64,000 nucleotides of DNA, from contig NW_024470381.1 of assembly GCF_900496995.4 (NCBI RefSeq), positions 796,687 to 860,686 of the forward strand, in the 5' to 3' direction. Below the pieces are notes generated by a model. The model was not told the DNA's origin and made no database searches. It saw only the letters and a list, made by a program, of their open reading frames with translations. Made by a program: the position numbers and the translations under genes. Shown piece by piece: positions 46,701 through 60,125 of this stretch; the first letter of the stretch is position 1, and every line of letters begins with the position of its first letter. The stretch is from Aquila chrysaetos chrysaetos (taxonomy: Eukaryota > Chordata > Aves > Accipitriformes > Accipitridae).

Positions 46701-49700
46701 GGTGGCTGGTGGGTCTCTGCTGGCCCCGTACCTCCACCGATGGAGATGCTGTGCCAGGTTGAACCCAGAAGACCTGAAAGCTCATCCTGTTTTTTCCCAG
46801 CTTGTTTTCCAACAAACCCTGTCTTGATTTAAGCCCGTGCAGATCCAAGGGGTTGGCTAGGATGGGATAGGTGCCGGATATACCTGGAGAGGGGAGGTTT
46901 TAGGGCCAGATGCTGCTGCCATCTGTCTCCCTCAGCTTGCCAGGTTTCCCTGCCGCGCCGGTGCCCCATGGGCGCTTGGTTTGTGGGTGCCACGTTATTC
47001 GTTGGGAAATGAGCCAGAGCGTAAGATGAGGGGGGAAAAGTGCTCCTTTGTTTCCTTTCCCCCCTTCCTACGCCTTCACCAACCACTTTGTTAGAAAGCT
47101 CAGGACCCCCACGCTTGGGGAGAGGAGCCAGAGGCTTCCCCTGCCGTCGAGACGCATCTTCTGCTATCTCCGATGGAAAGCATGGGAGGGGAAAGACGTC
47201 TTCATCTGATTCCCTGGGATACAGCTGGGAAATCGCAGCAGCGTCACGAAGGAGTGGGTGTGGAAACCTGGGTTAAAAAAAAAAACAAAACAAACAAACC
47301 TAGAGGCATCATGTGGGTGAAGTCCTGCTGTCCCGAGTGTTCAAGGTCTTGGTGTGTTCAGTTTGGACCAGCATCGATGCTGAGCATCATGGCAGCAAGG
47401 AAGCCTGGGTTGCTGCAGGCGTTGGGGTGTCTGCCAATACAGGAGAGACCCCGGGGAGAGCCGGCTCATGCCTCTGCCCGTGACCGTCAGGTGGAGAAGC
47501 TCCGTTACCCACCCGGCTGGCAGGTGCCATTCCCCCGAAATGCGGGATCCGGTGCCCTTCGCTGGAGGAAGGGCAAATCCGGGTGTCAGGGTGACTGGCA
47601 CTGCCTTCCTCTCCCTGCATTGGGTGCCACCAGACCGAGAGCAAAGGAGCCATTTGATTGCCAGCCAACTCCTCTGCTGGGTTTGGGATTTTTTTATGCT
47701 TCCCTAGAGAAGAAAATAATTTTCTTGCAGCTGCTGTTCCCCTTGCGTGGGAAGACGGGATGTGAAGCCTTGCCTGGGAGAAGCGGCAGCAGGATGCTCC
47801 CGAGTGGAGGCAAAGAGTTAAGAGATCTCATTTGGTGACCTTGGGGATGAAGGCAAATAGTTTGATTTAGATCGAATTAAAGTCACTGCCTTTTCCTGGC
47901 CTGGTCAGATTTTGAGACATACTCCTTGAGCAGCTCTGGGACAGGGACGTCCCTGCTGCCTACATCAGCTTTCGCCTCCTTTTCCTTACGCTCTGCCTCC
48001 TGGGACACAGGCTCGAAGTGAGCACAGGGAGCAAAACTAAGCAAAGTGCAGCGTGAACCTGTGAAAAATCAGCTTTTCTCTTCCGTGGCACAGAGGCTGA
48101 GAAGACGAGCTGGCTGTAGCCGGCGGCTAATGCCGCCTGTTAATAAATAATGACCTGTTTGCTTTGGTGTCATGTCGTTCTGGGCTTGGACGTGGTACGG
48201 AGGAGCGGGTGAAGCAAAACCCACCATGGGCAGAGTGGTTAGGGGGCACTGAAATGTTGTCTTTCGCAGGAAGAAGCGTTATTTGCATTTTAAACTTTAT
48301 CCATGACCCTTTCTGGGTTTTTTTTTTCTGAATTTTCCAGGCTTTCTGCTGGTGCCTCGTTGGCTGAGCAGCCGTGGTTTGTGTTTTCCAGTGCCCGTGC
48401 CGTTGCTAGAGCAGGTCCCGGTGAAGCTGGCAGCTGCTCTGCCAGGAGCTGTGGGTGAAAATTAGTAGAAAATTAGTGGATGAAGCACATCAAGTTACAC
48501 AGGAGGTTGGGAAATACCCTTGTTATTGCTCTTTGGTTCTTAATCCGCCGAGCAATAATAAAGAGATTAATCAATAAGGTAGTTAACTCTGATTGGGGAT
48601 ATTAGCGTAGGGTTTTAAAATGGCAGAGGGGGTCGGGACGTGAGCGGGGTCAAAGCTGGTCATCATTTGGGTAATAAATCTTAGTTCTCCATTAGGGAAA
48701 CGTGTTGAAGTCTTGTGCAGCTGCTGTTGTTCTGGGGGGACCTGAAGCACTGTGAGATGAGTTCTGGTTTCTATCTCGTTTTGTCCTTTAATGGGATTAT
48801 TTTGGGGGCAGACTTTAAGGAAGGAGAGATCCAAGACGTGGTCGGGGATGCTCCAAATGGAAACCTGCGCCATCTCCAGCCTGCTCTTTCTAAAACCAAA
48901 TCTTTGAAGCTGCGGGTAATTCCACCCAAGCCAGGAGTCAGCTGCACTTTGCTCCCTCAAGTCACCCGCCCAACCACAAGTAAATATGTATTTTATCAAA
49001 CTTGTTTGCAGAACAGCTCTGCTTTGTTTTACGGACGGCGTCAGCAGCGTAAAGCCCTTCTGCCAGCTCTGGAGCTGCTGAAAAACACGTGCTACGGGAT
49101 CAGCTTCAGCCCTCGTCTAACCGCCCTGCTCTGTCAAAAAAAAAAGGCTTTTCCCAGAAATTTCAAGGGTTTTTTGAAGGTGGATATTACAGACATGGCA
49201 AATATTTGCTGGTGAGCTGCAAGACGGAGCTCAAACAGGAAATGTTAATATTGACTTGCAGGCTTCGTTACCACAAACAGGTGGGAGAGCGGCCCTTTGC
49301 GAAGGGGGAGAAGAGAAACAAGCAGGGATGGCACGCTCTAAAAACCAGCGTGAAGATCCTTTTTAATTAAAACCCCTGATATCTAGCAAGGAAATTCTCT
49401 CAGAGGGTCTTGGTGCTGATCCTAAGGATGCATCGTTTGGGCAAAAGTAAGAACGTTTTTCATGGATCTGAGTTTCAGAAGAGTGAGGTGGCCTTGGAGC
49501 AAAGCCCGAGCCTCGCAGGAAGAAGAACCACTGCTCGGTGTTGGTGTTTAACCTCCTTAAAAGCTTTGCAAGAGCAAAACCAAGATCAAATCCCAACTGC
49601 TCCTACCAGCAGCCCCACCAAGATGATCCGGAGCCGCTGCAGAAGGGTTATGGACCACCTGGGTGATCTCACACCAGAAATGCTGCAGGGATTGCCAGTT

Positions 49701-52700
49701 ACACGGATGTACGGAGTGGGCGCTGGGCTCGCCGGCATTCTTGGTCTTGCCTGTACAGTTACGTGAGTGGTTGCAACTCCAGGGGGGTAAACTCTGGGTG
49801 TTTTCTAGCTCCCGGCAGATGCGGGAGCTCCGGGTGCTTCCCCGGGAGGTGGGAACGGACTCGGCACTAGCGGTGAAGCCCGGAGGAGACCTGGGAGTAG
49901 CAGGTGAAAGATTCCCGCAGGCTATCTGGATCGGTTCGTGAGTGTTTAACCGCGTGGATGAAACCATCCCGGGATGTTCTTTGGGAATAGGGAGTTGCTC
50001 CGATCCTTGTGGACCACGGCGCCAATGTGGCTCTCGGCACAGGGGACGGCGAGCTTCTTGGCGCGCATCTCCGTGTGAAGAAGGACGTTGGAAGCAGCTC
50101 AAGAGGACCACGAGACCTGTTAACTTCTTCCCACAGGATTTCCACCGAGGCTTGGCAAGCGCCGTGAGGTGGGAACAGAGATGTGCCAAGACGTACGCAG
50201 AGGGAAGCAGAAGCAAATCTCCGTTCTCCAGCAATGAGGGTTGTTGAAATTTAGGACTTCCACCCAGGAGAGGGCAGACCAAAGCCGGGAACTAATAAAA
50301 ACTAGATTAGCAAAGCGTGCTTGAGTTCTGATTTGGGGACAAATCCTTCAGCCAGGACATTTTGGAGCCGGGTTTGCAGACGCTTGGATTGCCCTGTGTC
50401 CTTGCGTTCCCGGGATGCTTGTCCACATTAGGATAGTGGCGACTGTCCTTTACTCTCCTCGCTTTCCCAAAATCACGCTTGATTTTTTTTTTTTTTTTTG
50501 AGGAAAGCATTCCTGTGGCAGATGGGATCAGAAACGTTGCAGTGCGCCACTCATCCCCTCGCTAACCTGAATATTTCTCTTTTTTTAGTCGTGGGGCTCA
50601 CTCGCCCTCAGTGGATTTTCCTCCGCGGTGCCTTCTTCAGCTCCCGGGGAATCGGCAACCCGACATGTCCCCATGTCACTTCGGAGGAGCAAACGTTTTC
50701 TGTCTTTTGGGGCGTGAAAGCCGTTCTTAGGTCTCGCCTAGTTAAGCGCTCGCTTGGGGTGTATTTAAACCTTTGCTGCTTTGCTCGGCTGGGTGTTAGC
50801 TGTCCCCGCAAACCTCACCACGGTGGCCTGGGAAGTGTCGTAGAGCTAAAAACTGCCAAAAAGGTGGGTTTTGGGTGGTGCAGCTGAGCCGGGGCACGGT
50901 GTTACCTCAGCCACGTGTCGCTGGGACCCCGTCCCACTGCAGAGATGCCTGATGGGTTTGTATTGAACAGGGAAAAGATTAAAATAGCCCTTTGTTTGTT
51001 TGTTTGTTTTGCAGCTGGTAGAGCATTTAGGTTTCTATCGAGCTCTCTGGATGTCGTAATCCTCGGGGATGGGAGCCGGGAGGGGGTTGCTTTGTGCTCT
51101 GCCAGATGAAGTTCCTGGGGAATCTGGTTTCACCAGATCGTCTTCTGACCGGGGATGGCTTTAGTGTTTGTTCGGGCCGATCGCTGAACTGAAATCATGC
51201 CAAAAGCGGAGGTGGGCATCACCTCACGTGGCTAATGATTCCGCGGCCGCCCGCGTCGCCTTCCCTGGCATCTGGAGCAGCAACATTACCCGTGATTCAG
51301 GGAAGGCAGAAGCGGTGAGTAAATGCCGCTTGGAGCCGAGCTTGGCAGCGGTGACGGCAGCAAAGCGTCCCCTCCCGCGGCTTCCAAATGAGGAGCCAAA
51401 TTTTGAGGATGTATTTAGCAGAAGGTGACAACTCTGGGAGCTTTTAGCTGATGTCTTGTTGACTCGGGCTGATCCACCCCCCCCCCACCGAGTCCTTCGC
51501 ACGCTGCTCTGGCTGTCTCCAAAAGCCGATTAGGGAAAATCTGGGGTTATACATGGGGGTGGATGCACCTTGTCCAGCTCTGTGCCCGCACGGCGATCGC
51601 AAAGTGATTGAGCGAAAAAACAAAGTTGAGCGAAACTAAAAGCAATAGGAATGTATTTGATGGTGCTATTTATTAACCACCGCAGCAACCTGCTGGGGGG
51701 GGGGTCAGGGTTTGTCATCCCGTGACTTTTTAAAAGCTTTTCTGCTCCCGAAAGAGTGGCTCTCGTGCCAAAGCGCAGCTAGAGGAGGCCGGAGGTGCTG
51801 GCTGCGCTTCTCTGGCCCCTTTTTCTGCCCAAGCAAGAGAGGGCTTGCTCCCGTAGATGTATTCGAGCAAGCCCTGCTCAGGTTTTGCTTTGTTCCATTG
51901 CCTTTGAACATCCTTAATCCTTGTAATCTCCTTGCCAGGTTCTTCTGCCGGGTGTAAATCCTGGTGGATAGTGGCGTCCAATGGGGGAACACAGATATGT
52001 CGGTTCCTGCAAATACAACTGTAACTTTTAATTCTTACCCTGTACCTTTTCAGCCCAGAACGTGACTGTTGATGAAATCATGACTGCCTACAAGCAAGCC
52101 TGCCAGAAGCTGAACTGCAAGCAAATACCCAAACTACTGAAACAGATACAGGTAGAGCTGATGCAGGTGTTGTCCCAGCACCAAATGATCAAATACAACC
52201 CTTTATTCCACGACTCGCCATAGATTTTTACAGCCGCTGGCATGTCAGGCAGGAACGAAGACTCCTGTTTTAATAGCACAAGCAGGTTTCTGGACAGATG
52301 AAACTTGCTGCTGAGTGCAAAAGCAAAGGAGTTTGCTAGCAAAATATTATGTGTAATTTAACGTGCTGCGAGACCCTGTTTTTCCTTGCTGAAGCTGCAT
52401 CCGTCTCCTCGGGCTGCTGTGTAGGGGCTAGCTCCAGCCTTGCCAGAGGTGGGCTCTGACCTCCCCGCTGCCCCCCGCTTCCCATCCCACCTTCAAGCCA
52501 GGGGATGAGACTTGAACGGGCTTGTTTGCAAAGCGGTTTATACCTTGGATGTTGTTTTAAATGGAAATCTGCACATGCGGTCAGGGAGGGAAGCCCACAG
52601 GGAGACCACGACGAGGGCTGTGGTTTTCCCTGCTCACATGGGGTGAATAAAAGTCCCATTTAAATCCTCAGGCCTGAGAGCAGCACGCTGGAGCGTGATG

Positions 52701-53141
52701 TTTAAAGCTCTTCCCTTGACCTGGGAGGGAAGATTTTTGCTTTTTCACCTGCTTGTGCCTTCCCCGGGCAGCTTTGGTGCCTCCGTGTGCGGAGACAGAC
52801 CCTCATCTTCATCAGCCGCCCTTCCTCGTAGAGCTCCAAGACCTTGTCCTGGGGAGGGTCACCAGTTTTCCCCATGACTCGCATGGATCCAGCCTGCAAA
52901 GCGCTGTAGGTGGCAGCTTTGATTTTGAGTGAACGTCAGGCTGAGAGTTCCCATACCCTCTCTTCATTTGGGGGAGGATTTGCCCAATTTGTCACGTTAC
53001 CTCGTTATTCTAGCACGTTAATTCCCCTCCCCTTCCCCCCCCCTCGCTTTCCTCCTCCTCCTCCTGAGTATGAAATGCTGCTTTTTCTTTTGCAGGAATT
53101 TAAAGATCTGGCTCCCAGGATAGACTGCTTAGATCTGAAAG
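43742..53141 (+). CDS. PPP1R37: PPP1R37 (LRRC68), first three exons, truncated by a gap
   Basis: Leucine-rich-repeat regulatory subunit that binds and inhibits protein phosphatase 1. Exons: 43742-43949, 52054-52151, 53096-53141. Exon 1 ends in KRVTFPSDEDIVSGAVEPKD, nearly identical to human, with the PP1-docking RVTF (RVxF) motif. Exon 2 encodes NVTVDEIMTAYKQACQKLNC and PKLLKQIQ. Exon 3 encodes EFKDLAPRIDCLDLKG. Phases agree. The LRRs and the acidic/proline-rich tail (most of the roughly 690-residue human protein) are absent: the sequence runs into Ns at 54560 and the DNA beyond belongs to another locus. It is head-to-head with GEMIN7. Confidence 0.95.
43950..52053 (+). other. PPP1R37 intron 1, lower-GC unique DNA
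   Basis: About 8.1 kb with no exon, RNA gene or mobile element recognised. It contrasts with the rest of the window: lower GC, almost no minisatellite, only short T-runs (46379-46434, 50478-50499) and an A-run (47274-47283). AT-rich stretches such as 45840-45920 and 48450-48600 look non-repetitive and could be conserved regulatory DNA, but conservation cannot be seen from one sequence. Confidence 0.6.
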
Positions 53142-54559
53142 GTACGCCCCTTTTCCATCACCAGGGGATTTTATTTCTCTTCTGGACAATCCTGGTGTTT
53201 CACTCCATTAGTACGGCTCTTGCTGCAGTCATGGTCCCACCTGGGGCTCTTGCAGGCCAGAGCAGGAGAGAGCCTTAATCCCAGCACGAGCAGAAAAGTA
53301 AGTACCGGAGGTGTTTCTGTACGAGGAGTATTAACATTCTGGTCGAGGAGCACCAAAAAAGCAGCAGAATAGCTTCAGCAGCCCCTCGAGCAGCGGACTG
53401 TCCCTCACCACCTCCGAGCACCGTCCTCATACCCCCCCTGCCTCCCAAAACGGCTCATTTGGGGCATGAGTTAGGGCTGAGCCAAAGCAGGTTTGCCAGA
53501 ATATTTTTCCGACAGATGTCTCAAAACTCCTTGCGTGATGGGAAAATTAGAAAGGCGTTCCAGTTAATTCTTCTTACTGCAAACATCTTCATGAATGATG
53601 GCTTTTGTGGAGCATCTCCCATAGCTCCAGAAAGGAGAGGAAGAAGGTCGCCTTCGCTTCCCTGCAAGGTCTCTACTAGGCAAATATTTTACAGGGCGGG
53701 GGGGGGGGGGGGGGGTTCTTCTCACAGCAGCTTGCTGCCTCTTGCCGCCTTCTGGTCTCCTTCCCTTCCTAAAGAGTCTCTTCTCCCCCTCTGCGCTGGG
53801 GGATGCCTTCCAAAACCAACCTGGGAGACCGGCAACAAGAGCAGCCACGTAGCAGGGATGCTTCCGCAACGCAGCCGGGGAAAAGATGGAATGGTCAATG
53901 TTGGCCAGAGCGTTCTTCCTTCATGGAGCGATGGTGTTGGTGGTGTTCCTCTCAACCCTGGGTCGTCCTGGCAGCATCTGCCTCTTGCTGAGGTCCTGCC
54001 CAGGCTGTCCCGGTTTCCCAACGAAACTCATCGGGTGCGGTGCGTGAGTGGATGGAGTTTGCTCCAGCAAGATCCAGCTTGGCTCGGGGGACAGAAGCCA
54101 TCTGTAGGGGCTGCAGCCTTAGGGTTTAATCTGTAGCACTTGGTGCCTGTTGTCACTTATTCAGTGTTGTGGGGGGGAAATCTGAAGGCTGGGGAACCAT
54201 GAGGAAATAACCTCGCTGCACGGGGAGCTGGGGTGTCCGTGTCCTGAACTGATTTGCCTGGAAGAGGACAGACGTGCTGCTGGAGGAGTAACAACGCAAG
54301 CTTGCCCAAATACCCCCCCAAAATAAATCTTTTACAGGCCCCATCGCCATCATTTGGACTCAGCTTTGCCAAACAGGTTTTTTTTCTTGACTTCTTACAA
54401 ATCCTGCAGTCGTCAGCTGGCTGGGCAACCAGAGCCCGTGTCCCCCCTTCCCCTAGAAATGGGAGTTTCTCAGAAGACCCCAAGCGATGCAGAAGCCTGG
54501 CTGCCAGTTGCTTTATGCCGTTATATGTGATATAACACCGGCACAGCCCAGGCTCAGCC
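53142..54559 (+). other. PPP1R37 intron 3 up to the assembly gap
   Basis: Ordinary intronic sequence with a G-run at 53698-53716. No coding or mobile element recognised. It ends abruptly at the Ns. Confidence 0.6.
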
Positions 54560-55059
54560 NNNNNNNNNNNNNNNNNNNNNNNNNNNNNNNNNNNNNNNNN
54601 NNNNNNNNNNNNNNNNNNNNNNNNNNNNNNNNNNNNNNNNNNNNNNNNNNNNNNNNNNNNNNNNNNNNNNNNNNNNNNNNNNNNNNNNNNNNNNNNNNNN
54701 NNNNNNNNNNNNNNNNNNNNNNNNNNNNNNNNNNNNNNNNNNNNNNNNNNNNNNNNNNNNNNNNNNNNNNNNNNNNNNNNNNNNNNNNNNNNNNNNNNNN
54801 NNNNNNNNNNNNNNNNNNNNNNNNNNNNNNNNNNNNNNNNNNNNNNNNNNNNNNNNNNNNNNNNNNNNNNNNNNNNNNNNNNNNNNNNNNNNNNNNNNNN
54901 NNNNNNNNNNNNNNNNNNNNNNNNNNNNNNNNNNNNNNNNNNNNNNNNNNNNNNNNNNNNNNNNNNNNNNNNNNNNNNNNNNNNNNNNNNNNNNNNNNNN
55001 NNNNNNNNNNNNNNNNNNNNNNNNNNNNNNNNNNNNNNNNNNNNNNNNNNNNNNNNNNN
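54560..55059. other. assembly gap, exactly 500 N
   Basis: A round 500-base N block is a scaffolding placeholder of unknown true size. PPP1R37 intron lies to its left and a RELB intron to its right, so the join brings together two non-adjacent genomic positions. Confidence 0.99.
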
Positions 55060-55198
55060 GGTAAGGTTTGGGGGGTGGTAGAAGGGTGCTGGGGGGCTGA
55101 CAGAGCCCTGTAAGTGCCAGGGGTATGTGGGAGGCCATGGGTTTTGGTGTGCTCTGTGCCCGTCCTTGAGCATAGGGGCCTCCCATGTTGGGAGGACC

Positions 55199-55614
<416 letters not shown>

Positions 55615-55836
55615 TAGTGTCTCCCCGGGGTGGTGGGTGCCAGCTGGGTGCTGGAAGGTGCCCGATCCCTGTGGGGTGGTGCCAGGGCCCCATGGCGGAG
55701 GGGGGGGTGGTCGGACTCCAGTGGGTGCTGGAGCCCCTGCTGGGGTGCTTTCACCCCTGCTGTGTCTCTGGGCAGGGCGTGTCCCCCCCCGGTGTCGATG
55801 TACCCAGGGTCACTCTGACGGCTCGTGTCTCCCCAG

Positions 55837-58800
55837 CTGCTGAACTGCCACACGATCCCCGAGGTGAAAGTGACGGCGTGCTTGGTGTGGAAGGACTGGC
55901 CCTACCGCGTCCACCCCCACGGCCTGGTGGGCAAGGACTGCAGCAACGGGCTCTGCGAGGTCGTCCTCAAGCCCCAGACCAACCCCAAGCACAGGTACGT
56001 GATGTCAGGACGAGTCCTGCCGCCAGCGGAGAGCTGCGCCGGGCCGGGGCAGAGACCTTGCACCGAGACGCCGGCATCGGCTTATGCTGAAGTCGGCGCT
56101 GGCAGGACAAAGGCTGTTTTTTGGGGGTGTTCCCTGGACAGTGGGAGGCTGGGAGTGGCAGGACACCTGGGTCCCCTGGAGTTTTGGATGGGAGGAGCCG
56201 CCTTCCCAGCATGTCTCTGCTCCCTGGCAGCTTTAGCAACCTGGGCATCCAGTGTGTGAAGAAGAAGGAGATCGAGGCGGCAATAGAGAAGAAGCTGCAG
56301 TTGGGCGTCGACCCCTTCAAAGGTTGGTGGGGGGGGCTCAAGCGGAGCCATTCCTGGGGACTGAGATGCTATTGCTGCGGGGGATCTGTATCCTGGGGGG
56401 GCCACTGACCATCCTCTCCTCTCCCCCAGCTGGTTCCCTCAAGAACCATCAGGAGGTGGACATGAATGTGGTGAGGATCTGCTTCCAGGCCTCCTACAAG
56501 GACAGCTCTGGGCAGACACGGCACCTCAGCCCAGTGCTCTCGGAGCCCATCTTCGACAAGAGTACGTGGTGGTGGGGAGGACTTCATATCCCTGCACCCC
56601 CCCCCCCCCCCCCCCCCCCCCCGCAAACAATCCCTGTTCCGGCATCTGGTTCTGGGATGGGACAGGTGATGAGATTGCACCAACCAGTTCCTCACTGGGG
56701 CCTGGCTCAGGCCGCAGGGTTTGGCTAGGGTTGGTCCCACGTGGCCGGTGGGGATTTGTCCCCCCATGCCCAGGGTGGGATGGTCACCTGCATCCCACAG
56801 AGCTAGAACCCTGTGCGAGGGCTGGTCGGGAAGAGATGATGCCAATGGGAACGTTCCCAGTGCTTGAGCCTGGTCCTGGTGTCCTGTCCCAGTCCAATGC
56901 CCGGTGTAACACCTGGGTGGTTTGGGAGCCACCTTGCCGGCTCACAGCCTGAGCTGTGATGCTGTCCACAGAGTCCACCAACACCTCGGAGCTGCGGATC
57001 TGCCGGATGAACAAGGAGAGCGGTCCTTGCACGGGCGGCGAGGAGCTCTACCTGCTCTGCGACAAAGTCCAGAAAGGTACCGGGGGTGAGCTGGGAGTCC
57101 TGCGACCCCGAGGGCATCTTTGGGGGCCAAATTACCCCCCAAAGGAAGCCAGGATGGGGGTGAAGGAGGGTGATGAATGCCAGAGCAGCTGGAAACTTTT
57201 GGGTATGGGTCCAAATGGGATTGGGAGCTGGGAGATGCCATCTCCCCTGGGGTCCTAAACATCCTGCAACCCCCAGCCCCTCTGCTGTAGGGGAAGGGCC
57301 CCTGGGCTGGAGGGGGAGGACCCCCAAGTCACAATGGGAGGGACCTTGGGTGGTTTTTGGAAGTGTAGAGGGCAGGAAGGGGGGACCTGGGTGCAGGAGA
57401 GGGGACCTCAGGGTGCTGGAGGGGGGACCCCAAGTGTTGATAGGAGACTTTGAGGGCTGGAGAGGGGACCACCCACTGCCTCACTGACCGGTGTGTGTCC
57501 CCCTCAAATCCCTACAGAGGACATCGCGGTGGTTTTCCGGAAGGAGACGTGGGAGGCGCGGGCGGACTTCTCGCAGGCCGATGTGCACCGCCAGGTCGCC
57601 ATCGTCTTCAAGACGCCACCCTACCAGCACCTGGAGCTGGCCGAGCCCGTAGAGGTGGAGGTCTTCCTGCAACGGCTCACCGACAGCGTCTGCAGCGAGT
57701 CCTTCCGCTTCACCTACCTGCCCAAGGACCACGGTACCCGCGCGGCCACGCGCCCTGGGAGAGGGATGACAGGACCCCCTGGGGTTGGGATGTGGCCCCG
57801 GGATGGGGACAGCCCCCCTGGGATGGGGATGGGCCACCCAAGAGTGGGGTGAGAGGGACTGGGGATACCCTGCCGAGATGTCAGTGATACCCCATGGGAT
57901 TGGGGACAGGTCCCCAGGATGGGGACAAGGCTTGAAGGATGGGGACACGGAGTGGGGACAGGACCCCCGGGATGGGGACAGCCCCCTGGGACAGGGACAA
58001 AGTTTGCAGGATGGGGACGGGTCTCTCCAGGCTGGGGACAGGCTCCCAGCGTGGGGACAAGGCTAATGGGGTGAGACCTGGGGCCGAGGGATGGGGGGAC
58101 ACCCTGGCACTCACGGCCCCCCTCCCATATCCCCTCCCCGCAGATGCCTACGGGGTGAACGTGAAGCGGAAGCGGGGGATGCCCGACGTCCTGGAGGAGC
58201 TCTCGGGCGCAGGTGGGTGCTGGCAGGGACCCCCCGTGAAGGGGTGAAGCCTTCATGGGGGGGTCACCCCAATATCGGGGACACACCCCTCCTCACCTTT
58301 CCCATGCTGTGATGCTCTCCTCACCCCGTGCCCCCTCCCCGGCCCCGCAGATCCGTACGGGATCGAAGCCAAGAGAAGGAAGAAGCCGCCGGGATACATG
58401 GATCACTTCGCGCCCCTGCCAGTGGCAGGTGGGTCCCCGGGGAGGGGGACATGGTGGCACCCGTAGCCTGACCTGGGGTCAGAAGACCCCCCCCCCAAGG
58501 GGTGGGAGACATCTCCAGGTCACCTCTGGGGTTGGGAGAGGCCCCTGGGGACCCCCAGGGTCACCCCCAGACATAGGAGGTGTTCCCAAAACCCCTCACA
58601 GCCCCGGGGTCACCCCCAGGCTTGGGAGCAGCCCTGGGGGGACCACCACAGCCCTGAGAGTGTTCCTCCCCCCGCCCTGCTGTCACCCCAGGAGGGTGCT
58701 GGGGGGTCAGGAGGACCCCCCAGAGCCCCCCTAAACCCTCTTCCCCCCCCCCCTCAGAAGACACCTTCGCCCTCTTCGCCGCTGAGCCGGAACCCTTCGA

Positions 58801-59047
58801 CGCCCTCGCCCAGCTCTACGTCCCTTTCACCCCCCCCGGCCCTCCGCGAGGGGTTGCCCCCCCCTTACCCCCCCACGGACTTCCCGGCCTGTCTGGGCCC
58901 CGAACTGCTGGCTGAACCCTACGGTTCCCCACCCAGTGCCCCCCCCCTTCCCCCCCCACCGACCCCCACCCCACCGCCAGCCTGGTGGGCACCCATATGT
59001 TCCCCGGGCACTACAAAGAGGCAGACCTGCGCCTTGGGGACGTCTGA
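55837..59047 (+). CDS. RELB: RELB copy 2, exons 5-12, 5' part missing in the gap
   Basis: Exons: 55837-55994, 56231-56322, 56430-56561, 56972-57076, 57518-57733, 58144-58212, 58351-58428, 58758-59047 (TGA), equivalent to copy 1 exons 5-12 with every splice site kept. It encodes the second half of the Rel homology domain, KRKRGMPD and the C-terminal region ending [11 protein letters not shown]. Copy 2 reads [19 protein letters not shown] where copy 1 reads [19 protein letters not shown]; human agrees with copy 2 at the G and the V. Substitutions are mostly synonymous, so the copy looks coding. The last exon again has C-tract-dependent frame problems (near 58830 and 58855). The promoter, start and exons 1-4 are not visible. 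Confidence 0.93.
57775..58080. repeat. RELB copy 2 intron 9 repeat
   Basis: 'gatggggacag' units corresponding to 30945-31312 in copy 1, with fewer units. Confidence 0.8.
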
Positions 59048-59394
59048 GTCCCCCCCCCGCCCCGAGCTCCCCCCTTCTTTTTCCCCAATACAGACTTGGG
59101 GGACCCCATTACCCCTCTCCCAGCTTTGGGGGGGTCCTCCTTGTCCCCAATCCCCCCTGCCCCGGGCCGGCTGGCCCCGCCGGGGCGGCACAGAGTCTCC
59201 CCCCTGCCCCTGGAAGGACACACCCCCCCCCCCACCCCCCCCAGTTCAAGCCACTTTGCACTATATTTATAGGGGGGGGACCCTCTGGTGGCCCGGGGGG
59301 GGGGCATGGGGTAGCCCCCAGAGTGGGGGGGGGATATGTGCCACCACCCCGGTCCCGCGGGTCACTCGTCCCTGTGTGCCAGGGTTGGGGGGGG

Positions 59395-59400
59395 AATAAA
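59395..59400 (+). terminator. RELB copy 2 poly(A) signal AATAAA
   Basis: Same position relative to the stop as in copy 1, with the same 'gcactatatttat' element upstream. Confidence 0.85.
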
Positions 59401-59559
59401 GCCGTGGACTCCATTGCTGGCCTCATCCTGCCCTGGAGGGGGGGGAATTGGGGAGGGGGGGAAGGTGATACTGGGAGAACTGATTCCCAGTGGAAGTCCC
59501 CGCTGGGAAACCCCAGCCACACCCTGGCGCTGGGATGGATCCGGCAGTGGGACGGGCTG

Positions 59560-59935
59560 GCACTGGGACCAGTGTAGCCCGGGGACTGGGATCAGCACTG
59601 GGACCAGTATAGTCCAGGAACCGGGACCAGCACCTGGACCAGTATAGTCCAGGGACTGGGATCAGCACCATGACCAGTATAGCTTGGGGACTGGGAGATG
59701 CACCAGCACCAGCCTGGCCCAGTATCCCCCTGGGAACTGGGACCAGTATTGCCTGGGAATGGGGACCAGCACCAGGACCAGTACAGCCTGGAACTGGGAC
59801 CAGCACCATGACCAGTCTGCCCAGTATCGCCTGGGAATTGGGACCAGCCTGGCCCAGTATCCCCTGGGAACTGGTACCAGCACCGGGACCAGTCTAGCCC
59901 AGTATCCTCTGGGACTGAGACCAGCACCGGCTCCG
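59560..59935. repeat. RELB-CLASRP intergenic minisatellite, copy 2
   Basis: Counterpart of 32755-33300 ('gggaccagcaccaggaccagtatagcc'), about a third shorter. Confidence 0.93.
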
Positions 59936-59959
59936 CTGCCCCGCTCCAGGCCCAAGCTC

Positions 59960-60125
59960 CGCCCCGAAGGGGGGCGGTACCCTCGAAGACCACGCCCCTC
60001 TATCATTGGCCCCGCCTTCCCTCGACGTCATCTGCCTGGCACAAGCCTGCACTGCACCCCTCTCTGGGCCCTCCCCCGCGGCTTCACTTCCGCTTCCGGG
60101 TCGCTCCATGGCCGCGGGCCCGGCG
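59960..60125 (+). promoter_or_regulatory. CLASRP copy 2 promoter and 5'UTR exon
   Basis: 'cttcacttccgcttccggg' ETS-type sites and a non-coding exon ending at GTGAGTGAT near 60124, conserved with copy 1. Intron 1 (60126-60725) is C-rich with no other feature. Confidence 0.7.

Noticed and set aside
48715-49215. 166-residue plus-strand open frame in PPP1R37 intron 1
   Set aside because: No similarity recognised, no splice or composition signal; length is within chance for this intron.
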